A stretch of 64,000 nt of DNA from an uncultured Verrucomicrobia subdivision 3 bacterium (GTDB lineage Bacteria; Verrucomicrobiota; Verrucomicrobiia; Limisphaerales; UBA11358): NCBI GenBank assembly GCA_903872345.1, contig CAIQKM010000062.1, positions 58,386-122,385 of the forward strand, written 5' to 3'. Positions within the stretch are counted from its first letter, which is position 1. Every line of letters begins with the position of its first letter. The notes below the pieces were generated by a model. That model saw nothing but the letters and a program-made list of their open reading frames with translations, did not search any database and had not been told where the DNA came from. Of this stretch, positions 52,644 to 62,266 are shown piece after piece. Position numbers and translations under genes: made by a program.

Positions 52644-52661
52644 ACGTGAAATTTTTCACAA
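52644..52661. promoter_or_regulatory. Rex-like operator upstream of the ACIII operon
   Basis: ACGTGAAATTTTTCACAA matches the Rex consensus TTGTGAA-N4-TTCACAA at all but the first two positions. It lies about 105 bases upstream of the actA start. The rest of the gap 52352-52765 shows no gene. Confidence 0.75.
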
Positions 52662-52765
52662 ACTTTTCTTGCGGTGAAGCCGCGCAATTGCTAAATAAAT
52701 GACTCAACTTTGCGGTGCGGTGGACAATTTTTGACACACCGCTTTTTAATCCCTTATTTGCTGAA

Positions 52766-53428
52766 GTGATTTTTCCGAAGTGGACAAACTGGTTGCCGCT
52801 CGTGCTTGGCCTTGGTGCCGCACTGGCAGGCGGTGGCGTGGTCGCCGGCGTGACGGTTTACCTCACGCCCAAATACACCCGTGCCGGTTATCAACCCGTG
52901 CAGCCCGTGCCGTTCTCGCACCGCATTCATGCGGGGCAGTTGGGCGTGGACTGCCGCTATTGCCATAATGGCGTGGAAAAATCCTGGTTTTCCAATCTCC
53001 CCGGCGCCTCGACCTGTATGAACTGTCATAATCAGGTGCTGAAAGATGATGCCCGGTTGCAAATTGTGCGCGATAGCGCCGCCAATAACACCCCCATTCC
53101 CTGGGTGCAGGTCCACAAGGTACCAGATTACGTCTATTTCAACCATTCCGTGCATGTCAGTCGCGGCATTAGCTGTGTGGAATGCCATGGTCGCGTGGAT
53201 CAAATGGATGAAGTGAAGCATGTGAAGTCTTTCAGCATGAGTTTCTGCCTCGATTGCCATCGCGACCCGGCTGCGCATATCCGTCCCACGGACAAGGTTA
53301 CGAACCTGGGCTGGCAATGGAGCACCAACGCGGCGGAAGCGGCGACGTTGCAGCAGGTGAACGGTCAGAAGTTCGTTCATGACTGGAAGGTGGAATCGCT
53401 TCAAAGCTGCTCGGCCTGTCATCGATGA
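52766..53428 (+). CDS. actA: Alternative complex III subunit A, pentahaem cytochrome c
   Basis: 220 residues from a GTG (MIFPKWTNWLP). One N-terminal TM helix, then five CxxCH haem sites: CRYCH (63-67), CMNCH, CVECH, CLDCH and CSACH, the ActA pattern. Takes electrons from ActB on the periplasmic side of the quinol-oxidising complex. The frame is open further upstream (GTG at 52715) but the IFPKWTN start is preferred. Overlaps actB by ATGA. Confidence 0.92.
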   Translation: MIFPKWTNWLPLVLGLGAALAGGGVVAGVTVYLTPKYTRAGYQPVQPVPFSHRIHAGQLGVDCRYCHNGVEKSWFSNLPGASTCMNCHNQVLKDDARLQIVRDSAANNTPIPWVQVHKVPDYVYFNHSVHVSRGISCVECHGRVDQMDEVKHVKSFSMSFCLDCHRDPAAHIRPTDKVTNLGWQWSTNAAEAATLQQVNGQKFVHDWKVESLQSCSACHR

Positions 53429-56400
53429 AAAATTTGAATCATAATTCTGGATCCCCCGTCACCGGCCGCCGTTACTGGCGCAGTCTGGATGAACTGGCCG
53501 AGACGCCGGAGTTCAAAGACTGGCTGCATCGCGAATTTCCGCAGGGCGCGAGCGAACTGGAAGACGGCTCCTCCCGCCGCCATTTCCTCAAGATCATGTC
53601 CGCCTCGTTCGCCTTGGCGGGCGTGGCGGTGATGGGTTCGGGTTGCCGTCGTCCGGAAGAAGCGCTGGTGCCCTATGGCAAGCAGCCGGAAAATTATATT
53701 TATGGCACGGCGGAATATTTCGCCACCGCCATGCCCACCCGCACGGGCGCCGTGCCGTTGGTCATCAAGTCCTACGAAGGCCGGCCGGTGAAGGTGGAAG
53801 GCAATGCGTTCTTCCCCAATGGCAACGGCGGTACCGACCGCTATGCGCAGGCCTCGATTCTCGGCCTGTATGATCCGGATCGCGCCCGTTTGTTCAAGCA
53901 GGCTGGCAAGAAGGTTTCGCGTGACGAAGCGCTGGCATTTCTGGACACGTTGTCCACGAAGTTTGCCGCCAATCAGGGCGAAGGCTTGGCCATTCTCGCG
54001 GAAAGCAGCACCTCGCCGTCCCGGGCGCGGTTGCAGAAGCTGATTGCCGCCAAATATCCCAAGGCGCAATGGTTTACGAACGATGCTATTGACTCCGCCA
54101 TTCATCAGCGCGCGGCCACGCAGGCCTTTGGTCAGCCGGTCCGGCCGGTGTTCAATTTCGACAAAGCGCGGGTGATCGTTTCGCTGGATGCCGATTTCCT
54201 CGGCGGCGAAGACGACGCGCATAATCACATCCGCAAATTTTCGCAGAGCCGCAAGCCCAACGAAGTGATGAACCGCCTCTATGTGGCGGAGTCGCTGTTC
54301 ACGCTTACGGGCGCGGCGGCGGATCACCGGTTGCGCCTCGCAGCCAGTCTGGTTGCCCCGCTCGCGCAGGCCTTGCTCGCCGCCATCAATGGTGGCGCGG
54401 TGTCGGCGGTTCCCGGCGTTGACGCCAAGTGGATTTCCGAATGCGCCAAGGATCTCGCGGCCAATCACGGCAACTCCTTGGTGGTGGCCGGTCAGCGGCA
54501 GCCGCTGGAAGTGCATTTGCTCGCGCAGGCGATTAACTCCGCCTTGGGTGCCATTGGCAATACGGTCACCTTGCTCCCCGCTCAGGAATCCGCCAGCGGC
54601 GACCTTAAGAATTTTGACGGCACTGGCACGGACACATTTATTATCCTCGGCGGCAATCCGGTTTATAGCCTGAATTGGACGCCGAAAGCCAAGCCTGCCA
54701 ACGTGGTGCGCCTCGGCTATTACGAGGACGAAACGGCGCAGAAATGCGACTGGACCTTCCCGGCGACCCATTTCCTCGAAGCTTGGGGCGATGCGATCAC
54801 CAGCGACGGCATCACCGTTCCCGTGCAGCCGCTCATCCAGCCGCTGTTCGGCGGCCTGACGGAACTCGAATTTCTCGCCCGGCTCGCGGGTGAATCGGTC
54901 ACCAACCCTCATGACATCGTCCGGGCCACGCTTGGGGCGGGGGATGAGGCGTGGAAAAAGATTCTGTTCAACGGCTATGTGGCGGATTCCGCCCCGGCCG
55001 GCATTGCGGCGAAATTTGGCGCCACCACGCCGGAGGTCAAAGCGGTTGTGCCTTCCGCCAGCAGTCTCGAAGTGGTTTTCTATCGCGACGCCAAGGTGGA
55101 CGACGGCAGTTTGGCCAACAATGGCTGGATGCAGGAACTGCCCGATCCCATCACCAAGATGACGTGGGATAACGCCGTGCTGGTCAGCCGCAAAACGGCG
55201 GCCGATCTCGGGGTGGCCAATGGCGACATTGTGGAGATTTCCCTGAAGGGACGCACCGTTTCCGGTCCGATCTGGGTGCAACCCGGGCTGGCGGATTATT
55301 CGCTCGGTTTGGCACTGGGTTATGGTCGTGAAAACGCCGGTCGCGTTGGCACGGGCGTCGGTTTCAACGCCTACAAGATTTTCAGCGGCAGTTACGTGGA
55401 CAACGGTGCAACCATCCGCAAGACCGGTGGCACCTACACGCTGGCCTGCACGCAGCATCACTGGTCCATGGAAGGCCGTCCGGCCGTGCGCGAAGCCAAT
55501 CTGGAGCAGTTCGCCCAAGACTTCGACTTTACGAAGGGCTATTCCGAGGCGGCACCGCCAATCGTCAAGTCGCTCTATCCCAACCCGCTCGATGAAGCCA
55601 AGAAAACGGCGCTGCATCAGTGGGGGATGACGATTGACCTCAACTCCTGCGTGGGTTGCGGCACCTGCGTAGTAGCGTGCCAGAGCGAAAACAACATTCC
55701 GATTGTCGGCAAAGACCAGGTCAGCCGCGGTCGCGAAATGCACTGGTTGCGCATTGACCGTTACTTCACCACCGAACCGTCCCGCCGCAAGCCGGCCGAC
55801 GCGTTCCAGAAGGACGAAGACCAGCAATTTGAGCAGTGGATCGACGACGTGCAGGCGGTGAACCAGCCCATGCTGTGTCAGATGTGCGAAACCGCTCCCT
55901 GCGAAAGCGTTTGCCCCGTGAATGCCACGGTGCACGACCAGGAAGGTTTGAACGTGATGGCGTACAACCGTTGCATCGGTACGCGCTATTGTTCAAACAA
56001 CTGCCCGTATAAGGTTCGTCGCTTTAATTACCTCGATTATAACAAGCGTCCGCTTACCGAACTCAAGGGCACGCTGTATTCGACCACCCTCACGCACAAG
56101 ACCGACGGCAAGTGGGATCTATTGCGCTGGTGGAACGATCCCAACAGCGGGATGCGCTCGGAAGACGAATGGGATCTCATCAAGCTCTCGAAGAATCCCG
56201 ATGTCACGGTCCGCATGCGCGGCGTCATGGAAAAGTGCACCTATTGCACCCAGCGCATCGAGCAGGCCAAGATTTCGCAGAAGGCCAAGGCGGGCGCCTC
56301 GGACAACGTGCGGCTTACGGAATCGGCCAAGACCGTGCCCAAGACCGCGTGCCAGCAGGCGTGCCCGGCCGGAGCGATTGTATTTGGCGATGTCAGCGAC

Positions 56401-56610
56401 CCGGACAGCCAGGTGTCGCAATTGAAATTGCAGAAGCGGAATTACTCCGTGCTCGAAGAGCTTCTGACGAAGCCGCGCACGACGTATCTGGCCCGCATTC
56501 GCAATCCCAATCCGGACATGCCGGATTATCGCAACTGGCCTTACAGCCACGACGAATACGAACAGTTGAATGGCGGCTCCGCGGAAACTGAAAAGAAAGG
56601 GAACAGCTAA
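53425..56610 (+). CDS. actB: Alternative complex III subunit B, molybdopterin-like and 4Fe-4S protein
   Basis: 1061 residues, the fused B1-B2 form. N-terminal twin-arginine-like SRRHFLKIMSASFALAG with a cysteine after GSG. A molybdopterin oxidoreductase-like domain (about 70-690) follows, then a ferredoxin-type domain with SCVGCGTCVVACQSENN (about 741-757), LCQMCETAPCESVCPVNA, CIGTRYCSNNCPYKVRRFN, and EKCTYC...ACQQACPAGAI. In ACIII the MoCo domain is empty and electrons pass through the Fe-S clusters to ActA. Start and stop overlap neighbours, indicating tight coupling. Confidence 0.94.
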   Translation: MKNLNHNSGSPVTGRRYWRSLDELAETPEFKDWLHREFPQGASELEDGSSRRHFLKIMSASFALAGVAVMGSGCRRPEEALVPYGKQPENYIYGTAEYFATAMPTRTGAVPLVIKSYEGRPVKVEGNAFFPNGNGGTDRYAQASILGLYDPDRARLFKQAGKKVSRDEALAFLDTLSTKFAANQGEGLAILAESSTSPSRARLQKLIAAKYPKAQWFTNDAIDSAIHQRAATQAFGQPVRPVFNFDKARVIVSLDADFLGGEDDAHNHIRKFSQSRKPNEVMNRLYVAESLFTLTGAAADHRLRLAASLVAPLAQALLAAINGGAVSAVPGVDAKWISECAKDLAANHGNSLVVAGQRQPLEVHLLAQAINSALGAIGNTVTLLPAQESASGDLKNFDGTGTDTFIILGGNPVYSLNWTPKAKPANVVRLGYYEDETAQKCDWTFPATHFLEAWGDAITSDGITVPVQPLIQPLFGGLTELEFLARLAGESVTNPHDIVRATLGAGDEAWKKILFNGYVADSAPAGIAAKFGATTPEVKAVVPSASSLEVVFYRDAKVDDGSLANNGWMQELPDPITKMTWDNAVLVSRKTAADLGVANGDIVEISLKGRTVSGPIWVQPGLADYSLGLALGYGRENAGRVGTGVGFNAYKIFSGSYVDNGATIRKTGGTYTLACTQHHWSMEGRPAVREANLEQFAQDFDFTKGYSEAAPPIVKSLYPNPLDEAKKTALHQWGMTIDLNSCVGCGTCVVACQSENNIPIVGKDQVSRGREMHWLRIDRYFTTEPSRRKPADAFQKDEDQQFEQWIDDVQAVNQPMLCQMCETAPCESVCPVNATVHDQEGLNVMAYNRCIGTRYCSNNCPYKVRRFNYLDYNKRPLTELKGTLYSTTLTHKTDGKWDLLRWWNDPNSGMRSEDEWDLIKLSKNPDVTVRMRGVMEKCTYCTQRIEQAKISQKAKAGASDNVRLTESAKTVPKTACQQACPAGAIVFGDVSDPDSQVSQLKLQKRNYSVLEELLTKPRTTYLARIRNPNPDMPDYRNWPYSHDEYEQLNGGSAETEKKGNS

Positions 56611-58040
56611 TGTCTGACTCCCTGAACCAATTGAAGGCCCTGGCAGCGCCGGCGGAATTGCGCCGCGCCCCGGTGGTCGAAAACAATCAAGGCCTCGGCT
56701 GGCTTACGGATAAGCTGTCCGCGTTCGCCGAAGGCAAGACGCCGCTGTGGTGGTGGATCCTGTTCATCCCCGCCGCGTTTGCCGCCACGGTTATTTTCCC
56801 GACCTGCCTGTTCTATCAGGTGTTTACGGGCGTCGGCGTCTGGGGCAACAACCACCCGGTGATGTGGGGCCTCGACATCGTGAACTTCATCTGGTGGGTC
56901 GGTGTGGCCCATGCCGGTACATTGATTTCTGCGCTGCTGTTTCTCACGCGTCAGCATTGGCGGACCACCATCGGCCGCATGGCTGAGGCGATGACCGTTT
57001 TCTCGGTCATGATGGCAGGCCTATATCCGGCCATTCACGTCGGCCGCGCCTGGTTCGACTGGTTCATGTTCCCTGTGCCGAATTCCAACGGACTCTGGCC
57101 GCAATTCCGTTCGCCGCTGATGTGGGACGTCTTCGCCGTGAACACCTACCTGACGGTTTCGACCCTGTTCTTTTTCATGGGCATGATCCCGGATTTTGCC
57201 GTGTTGCGCGACCGTTCGACCACCCGCGTCCGCAAGGGGATTTTCACCTTCCTGGCGATGGGTTGGACCGGTTCCGCCCGGCAGTGGCATCATTATGAAA
57301 AGGCCTACCTCGTGCTCTGCGGTTTGTGCACGCTGCTGGTCTTTACCGTGAGTTCCATCGTCGGTCTGGATTTTTGTACTGCGCAGATCGCCGGCTGGCA
57401 TGCGACGATTTTCCCGCTGTATTTTGTAATCGGCGCCGTGTTCTGCGGCTTCGGCATGGTGTTGGTGATTCTTATTCCGCTCCGCAAATGGTGCGGTCTG
57501 GAACAGATCATCACTATGAGTCACATCGACAAGGTTGCCAAGCTGGCCTTGGTCAGCGGATTGATCATTGATTACATCTACCTAATGGAGTTCTTCATCG
57601 CCTGGTACAGTGGCGATCCGTATGAACGCTGGGTGTTCGGTCACCGCTTGTTCGGTCACACCTATATGGTGCTGGGCTGGATGCTGATCGGCATCAACGT
57701 GGGTGTCACCCAATTGCTTTGGTTCAAGAAAGTCCGCTCGAATTTGGCGCTGTTGTTCATCATTGGTGTGCTGATCAACATCGGCATGTGGTGCGAACGG
57801 TTCGTCATCGTGGTCGGTTCGCTGTATCAGGAATTCCTGCCGTCGAACTGGGGCAAGTACATGCCCACGATTTGGGACATCGGTCTCTACATCGGCACGC
57901 TCGGCGCGTTTTTCATGCTCTATCTGCTGTTCGTGAAATTCCTGCCCATGATCGCGATTGCCGAAGTCAAGGGCGCCATGCCCCAAGCCGACCCGCATCA
58001 CCGCCTCGGCGGTGCGCAGAAGGAGGACGGCCATGAGTGA
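56610..58040 (+). CDS. actC: Alternative complex III subunit C, NrfD-type quinol-binding protein
   Basis: 476 residues, about 10 TM helices. NrfD/PsrC family; it holds the quinol site and part of the proton route. Seen: PVMWGLDIVNFIWWVGVAHA, GRAWFDWFMFPVPNS and FAVNTYLTVSTLFFFMGMIP, typical of ActC. Its ATG shares one base with the actB stop. Confidence 0.94.
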   Translation: MSDSLNQLKALAAPAELRRAPVVENNQGLGWLTDKLSAFAEGKTPLWWWILFIPAAFAATVIFPTCLFYQVFTGVGVWGNNHPVMWGLDIVNFIWWVGVAHAGTLISALLFLTRQHWRTTIGRMAEAMTVFSVMMAGLYPAIHVGRAWFDWFMFPVPNSNGLWPQFRSPLMWDVFAVNTYLTVSTLFFFMGMIPDFAVLRDRSTTRVRKGIFTFLAMGWTGSARQWHHYEKAYLVLCGLCTLLVFTVSSIVGLDFCTAQIAGWHATIFPLYFVIGAVFCGFGMVLVILIPLRKWCGLEQIITMSHIDKVAKLALVSGLIIDYIYLMEFFIAWYSGDPYERWVFGHRLFGHTYMVLGWMLIGINVGVTQLLWFKKVRSNLALLFIIGVLINIGMWCERFVIVVGSLYQEFLPSNWGKYMPTIWDIGLYIGTLGAFFMLYLLFVKFLPMIAIAEVKGAMPQADPHHRLGGAQKEDGHE

Positions 58041-58572
58041 TAAAATTTACGGCCTGATGGCTGAATTCAATACTCCCGGCGACGTCCTGCGCGCCGCAAA
58101 GAAAGTCCGCGCTGCCGGTTATCACCGGTGGGATGTGTTCTCCCCGTTCCCGATTCACGGAATCGACAAGGTGATGGGCCTGAAGAATTCCATGGTTGGC
58201 TGGGTCTCGCTCGCCATGGGCGGCGGGGCGTTTGTTTCCGGCTTTGTGCTGCTGTGGTTCAGCAATGCTTTTGATTATCCCCTGATCGTCGGCGGCAAGC
58301 CGATGTTCAGCGTGCCCATGACGTTTGTGCCTTCCTACATTCTGATGGTAATGGGCGGCGCGATTGGCGCGCTCGTCGGCATGCTGGCCTTGAACCAGTT
58401 TCCGCGCCTGCACCATCCGCTCCTGCACAAGGCCCGGTTTGAGCTGGTGAGCCGCGACAAGTTTGTGATTGTGATTGGTTCCACGGACCCCGGGTTCTCC
58501 CTCACCGAAACGCGCCAACTGCTGGAATCCGCCGGCGGCCTGAACGTTGACATTGTGGAGGACAAAGACTGA
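58033..58572 (+). CDS. actD: Alternative complex III subunit D (DUF3341)
   Basis: 179 residues. MSDKIYGLMAEFNTPGDVLR, AAKKVRAAGYHRWDVFSPFP and IHGIDKVMGLKNSMVGW: the DUF3341 pattern with two TM helices and a small cytoplasmic domain. A perfect AGGAGG ribosome site (58021-) and an 8-base overlap with actC fix the start. Confidence 0.94.
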   Translation: MSDKIYGLMAEFNTPGDVLRAAKKVRAAGYHRWDVFSPFPIHGIDKVMGLKNSMVGWVSLAMGGGAFVSGFVLLWFSNAFDYPLIVGGKPMFSVPMTFVPSYILMVMGGAIGALVGMLALNQFPRLHHPLLHKARFELVSRDKFVIVIGSTDPGFSLTETRQLLESAGGLNVDIVEDKD

Positions 58573-59231
58573 TGCGCTACATCCTCTCCATCCTTTTGAT
58601 TGGCGCCGCCTTGGGTGCGGTGGCCGTGGGCATTCTCGGCTTTCAAGGCCGGATGTCGCGCAAGCCGCCGTTTGAACTGTTCCCGGACATGGACCGGCAG
58701 GCCAAACTGCGTCCGCAGGAACCGAACCACTTTTTCCCGAACGGCGTCAGTTCACAACTGGCTCCGGAAGGAACCGTTCCGCAGGGCACTCCCATCCAGA
58801 CTGCGGACGGCCCGGTGTATGCCTTTGAAAATTCCCCGGTGAACACGGGTTGCGTCGCCGGTACGACCAATTTTGTGGAAACCAATCCGCTGGCGGTGAA
58901 CGAAGCCCTGATTCGTCGCGGTCAGGAACGTTTCGATATTTATTGCTCGCCGTGCCATGGCCGGTTGGGCGATGGCAATGGCATTACCAAGAAATTGGGC
59001 GTGATGCCGGCCGTGGCCAACCTGCATGACAATCGCATCGTCAAACTGACCGATGGCGAGATTTTTAACACGATTACCCATGGCAAGGGTGTGATGGGCG
59101 CGGCCGGTCCGCTGATTCCCACCGCTGACCGCTGGGCCGTGGTCGCCTATGTGCGCGCCTTGCAATTGAGCTGGCTGGGCACGACCAATGACCTCTCGGC
59201 GGCCGAATCTGACCAATTGACGAAGCACTGA
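58572..59231 (+). CDS. actE: Alternative complex III subunit E, monohaem cytochrome c
   Basis: 219 residues. N-terminal TM anchor, then a cytochrome c domain with CSPCH, GRLGDGNGITKKLG and the distal region GKGVMGAAGPLI. Periplasmic electron carrier of ACIII. Start overlaps the actD stop (TGATG). Confidence 0.93.
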   Translation: MRYILSILLIGAALGAVAVGILGFQGRMSRKPPFELFPDMDRQAKLRPQEPNHFFPNGVSSQLAPEGTVPQGTPIQTADGPVYAFENSPVNTGCVAGTTNFVETNPLAVNEALIRRGQERFDIYCSPCHGRLGDGNGITKKLGVMPAVANLHDNRIVKLTDGEIFNTITHGKGVMGAAGPLIPTADRWAVVAYVRALQLSWLGTTNDLSAAESDQLTKH

Positions 59232-59232
59232 A

Positions 59233-60462
59233 ATGACCAACGATTCCAATCAACCGGCTCCTTTGAACCTGTCCCGCTGGCAGGCCGCTCCCGGCCTGCT
59301 TATGGTCGTCGGCACGGTGCTGTCTGCGTTCGGCCTCTTCGCCAGCCCGCAGGAATTCGGTTTCTCCTGGCTGTTTGCCTTCATTTTCTACTATACCATC
59401 GCCCTCGGTGCGCTGTTCATGGTGCTCGTGCATCATCTGACGGACGCCGGCTGGTCCGTGGGTATCCGCCGTTTTTCCGAACATCTGGCCTCGCTGTTGG
59501 GCTGGCCCCTGGTGGCCATGTTCCTGCCGGTGGCGGCGCTGGCTCCGAAAATCTATTCCTGGATGTCGGTTCCTGCGAAGGAACATCTCATCGCCGCCAA
59601 GGCGCCGGTCTTTACCACTCCCGGCTTTTATATCACCTCGGCGGTTTTCCTGGCCATCCTGTGGTTTCTGACCTCCCGGCTGGCCGGTCTTTCGCTGGCA
59701 CAGGATAAGACCGGGGAAGCGAAGTTCACCCACAAGATGCGTTTCCACGCGGGGTGGGGGATCGTGGCGTTTGCGCTGGTCCTGACCTTCTCGGGCGCGC
59801 TCTGGGTCAAGGCGTTGCAATATCAATGGTACTCGGCGATGTATGGCGTGTATTTCTTCGGCAGCAGCGTATGGATTGGTCTGGCGACCATTTATGTGCT
59901 CACCGTTCTTCTTCAGCGTCAGGGCTATCTGAAGGGCTTGGTGAAGGAAAATTATTATTATTACATCGGCGTCCTGCTGATGGGCTTCACGGTGTTTCAA
60001 GCATACATTGAGTTCGCGCAATATTTCGTCGTTTGGAACGCCAACATGCCGGTGGAAACCTTTTGGTACCTCATCCGTGAAAACGGCAACTGGTGGACGG
60101 TCAGCATCATCCTGATTTTTGGTCATTTCCTGCTTCCGTTCTTCCTGCTGCTGCCGCAGAAGATCAAGTCCAATGTCCGGGTGGTGGTTCCCATCTGTCT
60201 CTGGATGTGGGTGATGCACGCGCTGGATTTGGCCTATAACATTTTCCCGGCTTTGCACCCGCAAGGTTATCCGCTGAAATGGATCTGGCTGCCGCTGGCG
60301 GCACTCGCGTTCCAAGGCGGTTTTCTGGGCCGCATTTTTGTGAAGAAACTGCACGCGCATCCGCCGTATCCGGCCAAGGATCCCCGCCTGTTGGAGGCAA
60401 TGGGCGTGAACCCGCACCTCGCCAATGAACTGGCCGGTGCCGATGTGGGAGGTGCCCGATGA
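59233..60462 (+). CDS. actF: Alternative complex III subunit F
   Basis: 409 residues with about 10 TM helices, paralogous in layout to ActC. Seen: KMRFHAGWGIVAFALVLTFS, GALWVKALQYQWYSAMYGVY and LIRENGNWWTVSIILIFGHF. It holds the second half of the quinol/proton region. Two bases separate it from actE. Confidence 0.93.
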   Translation: MTNDSNQPAPLNLSRWQAAPGLLMVVGTVLSAFGLFASPQEFGFSWLFAFIFYYTIALGALFMVLVHHLTDAGWSVGIRRFSEHLASLLGWPLVAMFLPVAALAPKIYSWMSVPAKEHLIAAKAPVFTTPGFYITSAVFLAILWFLTSRLAGLSLAQDKTGEAKFTHKMRFHAGWGIVAFALVLTFSGALWVKALQYQWYSAMYGVYFFGSSVWIGLATIYVLTVLLQRQGYLKGLVKENYYYYIGVLLMGFTVFQAYIEFAQYFVVWNANMPVETFWYLIRENGNWWTVSIILIFGHFLLPFFLLLPQKIKSNVRVVVPICLWMWVMHALDLAYNIFPALHPQGYPLKWIWLPLAALAFQGGFLGRIFVKKLHAHPPYPAKDPRLLEAMGVNPHLANELAGADVGGAR

Positions 60463-60827
60463 ATTATAAAACCGCGAACAGCGCCTCCGGCGCCGCGTTG
60501 GGATTGCTTATCGCCAGTGTGATTTTTGCCGTGCTCGCCGTCGTCGTCAAAGAGGCCGTGGCGGTGCCTGACATTGACGCCGACCGCGCCGACGCCCGCA
60601 GCCAGGCGCTGGCCCAAATCCGCACGAACGAAACCGCTTGCTTGGCCAATGTCGGCTGGGCCGATGAAGCCCGCGGCCTCGTCCGTTTGCCCATTGACTC
60701 CGCCATCCGGATCGCCGCCCAAAAGTGGCAGAACCCGGCGGCCGCCCGCGCCGACCTGAATGCGCGGGCCGAAGCCGCCGCCGCGCCCGCTCCGGCGGCC
60801 GCGCCCAAACCCAGTGCTTTTGAATGA
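60459..60827 (+). CDS. Small membrane protein linking ACIII and the cbb3-like module
   Basis: 122 residues. One N-terminal TM helix, a periplasmic part with ANVGWADEARGLVRLPIDSA, and an Ala/Pro-rich tail. The GWxDxxxGxVRxPID block is seen in small proteins next to oxidase genes, where its role is unknown. It overlaps both neighbours by ATGA. Confidence 0.75.
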   Translation: MNYKTANSASGAALGLLIASVIFAVLAVVVKEAVAVPDIDADRADARSQALAQIRTNETACLANVGWADEARGLVRLPIDSAIRIAAQKWQNPAAARADLNARAEAAAAPAPAAAPKPSAFE

Positions 60828-62266
60828 ACCCGATCGACAACAAATCCCCGGCCGCCTGCTCCAGCGAGATTGACGCCTCGTTGCGGGTGCCGCTGCTGGC
60901 GCTCTTTGGCGGTGCCGCCCTCTGGCTCGTCGTCGGTCTGGTGCTCGGCCTCCTCGCCGGTCTCAAGTTTCACGCGCCCGACCTGTTGGGAGCCTGTCCG
61001 CTCATGACCTACGGACGCCTCGCCCCGGCGGCCAATGATGCCGTGCTTTACGGTTTTGCCATCCCCGCCGCGCTCGGCGTCATCCTCTGGATTATGTCTC
61101 GTCTCAGCGGCATGCCGGTGGCGTTGCCCATCGTGCCCGTCGTGGCGGCCAATATCTGGAACGTGGGCGTGCTGGTGGGTATTGCCGGCATTTTGATCGG
61201 TGAAAGCACCGGTTACCCCTGGCTTGAATTTCCCCGCGCGGCGGCGGTGCTGTTGTTTGCGGCGTTCCTGCTCATCGCGGTGTCGGCGGCGGCCACCTTC
61301 GGCTGGCGCCGTCAGCGCGAACTGTTCCCGGCTCACTGGTTTCTGTTTGCCGCGCTGCTCTGGTTCCCGTGGACTTACTCCAGCGCCAATCTGTTCCTGA
61401 CCGCCGTGCACGTGCCGCGCGGGATGGTTCAGGCGGTCATTGACTGGTGGTTTGCCAATAACCTGCTGTTCGTCTGGCTTGGCCTCGCGGGCGTCGGCAT
61501 TGCGTTCTATTTCCTGCCCAAGATTGGCGGCCGTCCGCTGGCCAGCTCCGGCTACGCGCTGTTTGGCTTTCTCACCCTGATGTTCTTCGGTTCCTGGGTT
61601 GGCATTCCCGTGGGCGCTCCGGTGCCGGCCTGGCTGCCGACCGTCAGCACCGTGGCGGCGATGCTCTCCATCCCGCCGGTGATTGCGATTGCAATCGTCA
61701 GCCTGCGCACCGCCTGCGGCGCGAAGGTGGTTTGTTTCGGCGGACCGTTTTGTTTCCTGCGCTTTGGGCTCCTGAGCTTTTTCCTGGGCAGCATGCTTTA
61801 TTTGATTACCGGTTGCCCGCGTTTCGGTCATCTGGTGCAGTTCACCTGGTACAGTGTGGGCCAGACCCAACTGACGCTGCTCGGTTTCTTTGTGATGGTG
61901 GTTTTGGGCGGCATCTATGAAATCCTGTCCAAGACGTCCGGTTTGGAACTGCCGTTCCCCAAACTGGCCAAGGCGCACTGCTACCTGGCCATGCTGGGTG
62001 TGCTGCTGTACGCCGTGCCGCTGGTGATCGGCGGGGTGGAGCAGGGGATTCGCCTGCAAAATCCGGCGGTGCCGTTTGCCGACGCCAATGCGGCCGCGCT
62101 GCTCTGGTTGCGCATCAGTTCCACGGGCCAGATTTTGCTCATCCTCGGTTCGCTGTTGCTGGCCCTGAATATTTTCGTCATGACGATCAAGTGGAAAATC
62201 GCGCTGGGTAAATCCCTGTTCGCAGCGGTCACCGCGCCCCTGCCGGTCACGGAGGTGAAAGCGTGA
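60824..62266 (+). CDS. CcoN-like (cbb3 oxidase subunit I) protein without haem or copper ligands
   Basis: 480 residues, about 12 TM helices, aligning with CcoN along most of its length. The canonical ligands are all replaced. The low-spin haem His of GRLRPLH is Ala70 (GRLAPAA). The CuB His of WWYGHN is Asn212 (WWFANN). The CuB His pair of the next helix (PHHLHYT) is missing from SWVGIPVGAPVPAW. The HxH of TVGHVHSG, binding both haems, is Gln347-x-Gln349 (SVGQTQLT). The frame is intact and coupled to neighbours (ATGA at both ends), so it is not a decayed gene. It cannot reduce oxygen in the known way; a scaffold or electron-linking role is inferred. Confidence 0.85.
   Translation: MNPIDNKSPAACSSEIDASLRVPLLALFGGAALWLVVGLVLGLLAGLKFHAPDLLGACPLMTYGRLAPAANDAVLYGFAIPAALGVILWIMSRLSGMPVALPIVPVVAANIWNVGVLVGIAGILIGESTGYPWLEFPRAAAVLLFAAFLLIAVSAAATFGWRRQRELFPAHWFLFAALLWFPWTYSSANLFLTAVHVPRGMVQAVIDWWFANNLLFVWLGLAGVGIAFYFLPKIGGRPLASSGYALFGFLTLMFFGSWVGIPVGAPVPAWLPTVSTVAAMLSIPPVIAIAIVSLRTACGAKVVCFGGPFCFLRFGLLSFFLGSMLYLITGCPRFGHLVQFTWYSVGQTQLTLLGFFVMVVLGGIYEILSKTSGLELPFPKLAKAHCYLAMLGVLLYAVPLVIGGVEQGIRLQNPAVPFADANAAALLWLRISSTGQILLILGSLLLALNIFVMTIKWKIALGKSLFAAVTAPLPVTEVKA

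Noticed and set aside
53419..55935. 838-codon open frame on the minus strand
   Set aside because: Antisense of actB; Arg/Gly/His-rich composition, no recognisable domain, and actB is certain.
60824..62266. Reading the CcoN-like gene as a working cbb3 oxidase
   Set aside because: None of its five histidines falls at a canonical haem or copper ligand position.
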